Assembly (NCBI GenBank): GCA_003864495.1
Contig: ML133461.1
Coordinates: 682,001 to 746,000, forward strand
Reading direction: 5' to 3'
From: Nemopilema nomurai
Taxonomy: Eukaryota > Cnidaria > Scyphozoa > Rhizostomeae > Rhizostomatidae
DNA: 64,000 nucleotides
The notes under the pieces were generated by a model. It searched no databases, was not told the DNA's origin, and saw nothing but the letters and a program-made list of their open reading frames with translations. The position numbers were made by a program, and so were the translations under genes. Positions 63,106 to 64,000 of the stretch are shown in pieces (positions within the stretch are counted from its first letter, which is position 1; every line of letters begins with the position of its first letter).

Positions 63106-64000
63106 TTAAGCCTGCTCAGGGGAACTTAGGCCAGATCCCAGCTGGTAAATAGCCTTAACTGAACCTTTACTCGTCCCCAAATACGTAGAGACTGCTTTTC
63201 CGTAATGAACACGTGACCTATCTGGCAACTCTTTCAGCTCATCCAAGTTCATTCGTTTCCAGTCTTTTTGCACTCGGTCGTAGTCTGACTTCTCGCGTTT
63301 CATTTCAATAGAATTGTACATTTTCTTTACATCTTGCCTGAAACGAATTATGCACGAAATATATTACGATAAAATAGATTTCAAATCGTGAAGTTCTTCG
63401 AGAGGTGCTTAAAGCACCTAAGAAGTATGTCTAATTACTAAGAATAAATCAATTCAGTTTGAACAATATTTACCAGTAAAACGCTGATAATATTTTCAGC
63501 GAGATTTGTTTAAAATTCCAAATGGCCTGGTTTTGAGTATATGCTGGTCTTGTGGCCTTTTTCTGGTAGCTACAATTGTGCCACAGTGCTCCGCTTCTGT
63601 GACAGAATCGTCTTAGCAGCAAAGAGGGCCAAATCCAGCCTAATATGTGACATTTGCACATATAAAATAACCAGCGAGGGGTTTGGGGGTGCTGTAAGCC
63701 ACAAATTTACTGTAAATTTTTCGTTGTCTATTTCTTTTCTCAAGAATATACACAATTGTTTTCGATTTTACACCTTTTGCACAGCTGTATGTTAAATAAC
63801 AATAAACCTGGACGACTTTCCGTTAATAGCTATTAAAATGGATGAAAATTCAGGCACTCATAGACGAGAATATATTCATGGTACCTGAACTTAGGGACTT
63901 CATCGAATGTCATCTTGAAGTGCTGGTATTCCGGATTCGCTAGTTTTTTCACGCCAAGAGAAGGGACAGGTGGAAGTCGGGTGCTGCCGAGCTCTTGGTC
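63106..64000 (-). CDS. unrecognised protein, C-terminal two exons
   Basis: Minus-strand exons 64000-63885 (continuing beyond the window) and 63337-63106, joined ag|g in phase 2, ending in TAA. The visible 115 residues are polar: RLPPVPSLGVKKLANPEYQ, HFKMTFDEVPKF, RQDVKKMYNSIEMKREKSD, YDRVQKDWKRMNLDELKEL, PDRSRVHYGKAVSTYLG, ending LSSPEQA. There is no membrane span, no Cys and no zinc motif; much of it should be helical. I do not recognise the family, though the exon quality and clean splice signals make it a real gene. The N-terminal part outside the window is needed to name it. Confidence 0.65.

Overview
The window is nuclear DNA of an animal, most likely an anthozoan cnidarian (coral or sea anemone). 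This is inferred from AT-rich, intron-rich genes with GT..AG introns, an invertebrate AAK1/BMP2K-type kinase, a UGT8-like UDP-sugar transferase, Penelope-like and Tc1-like relics, and many short inverted-repeat elements with G- or C-runs. No sequence search was possible, so the species assignment is a guess. I saw no tRNA, rRNA, CRISPR array or prokaryotic feature.

Layout. (1) 237-4145, + strand: 3' half of a Numb-associated-kinase gene (kinase subdomains VIII-XI, polyQ region, endocytic adaptor motifs). (2) 7528-16385, + strand: an eleven-exon gene whose spliced frame closes exactly at 735 codons, coding for a Bfr1-like coiled-coil protein with a long disordered tail and a probable PP1-docking motif. 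(3) 18476-22695, + strand: a five-exon, 525-residue membrane-anchored UGT in which both members of the catalytic His-Asp dyad appear to be replaced. Its introns hold a 21-bp minisatellite and a Penelope-like reverse-transcriptase relic. (4) 23346-26228, - strand, convergent with the UGT: a 960-residue secreted protein made of twelve four-cysteine VWC-like modules joined by Thr/Pro linkers, with recent tandem amplification. (5) 26253-37314: gene-poor and full of inverted repeats and nested elements. (6) 37315-37639, + strand: a two-exon, 83-residue, cysteine-free secreted protein. (7) 42340-47148, - strand: a five-exon MS4A/CD20-like four-span membrane protein; a non-autonomous Tc1 element sits in its second intron. 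(8) About 57257-60486, - strand: a multi-exon protein with an SNX27-type PDZ domain, acidic regions and a CxxC..CxxC segment whose splicing is uncertain. (9) 63106-64000, - strand: the 3' end of an unrecognised gene.

The genes do not look like one pathway; this is a normal eukaryotic neighbourhood. All exon structures were assembled by hand from splice signals, phase agreement and protein similarity. Where the phases close over many exons (genes 2, 3, 6, 7) I am fairly sure. The 3' end of gene 8 and the 5' ends of genes 1 and 9 are incomplete. The best candidates for new biology are the dyad-less UGT, the animal Bfr1-like protein with a PP1-type motif, the modular VWC-like secreted protein and the small secreted protein.
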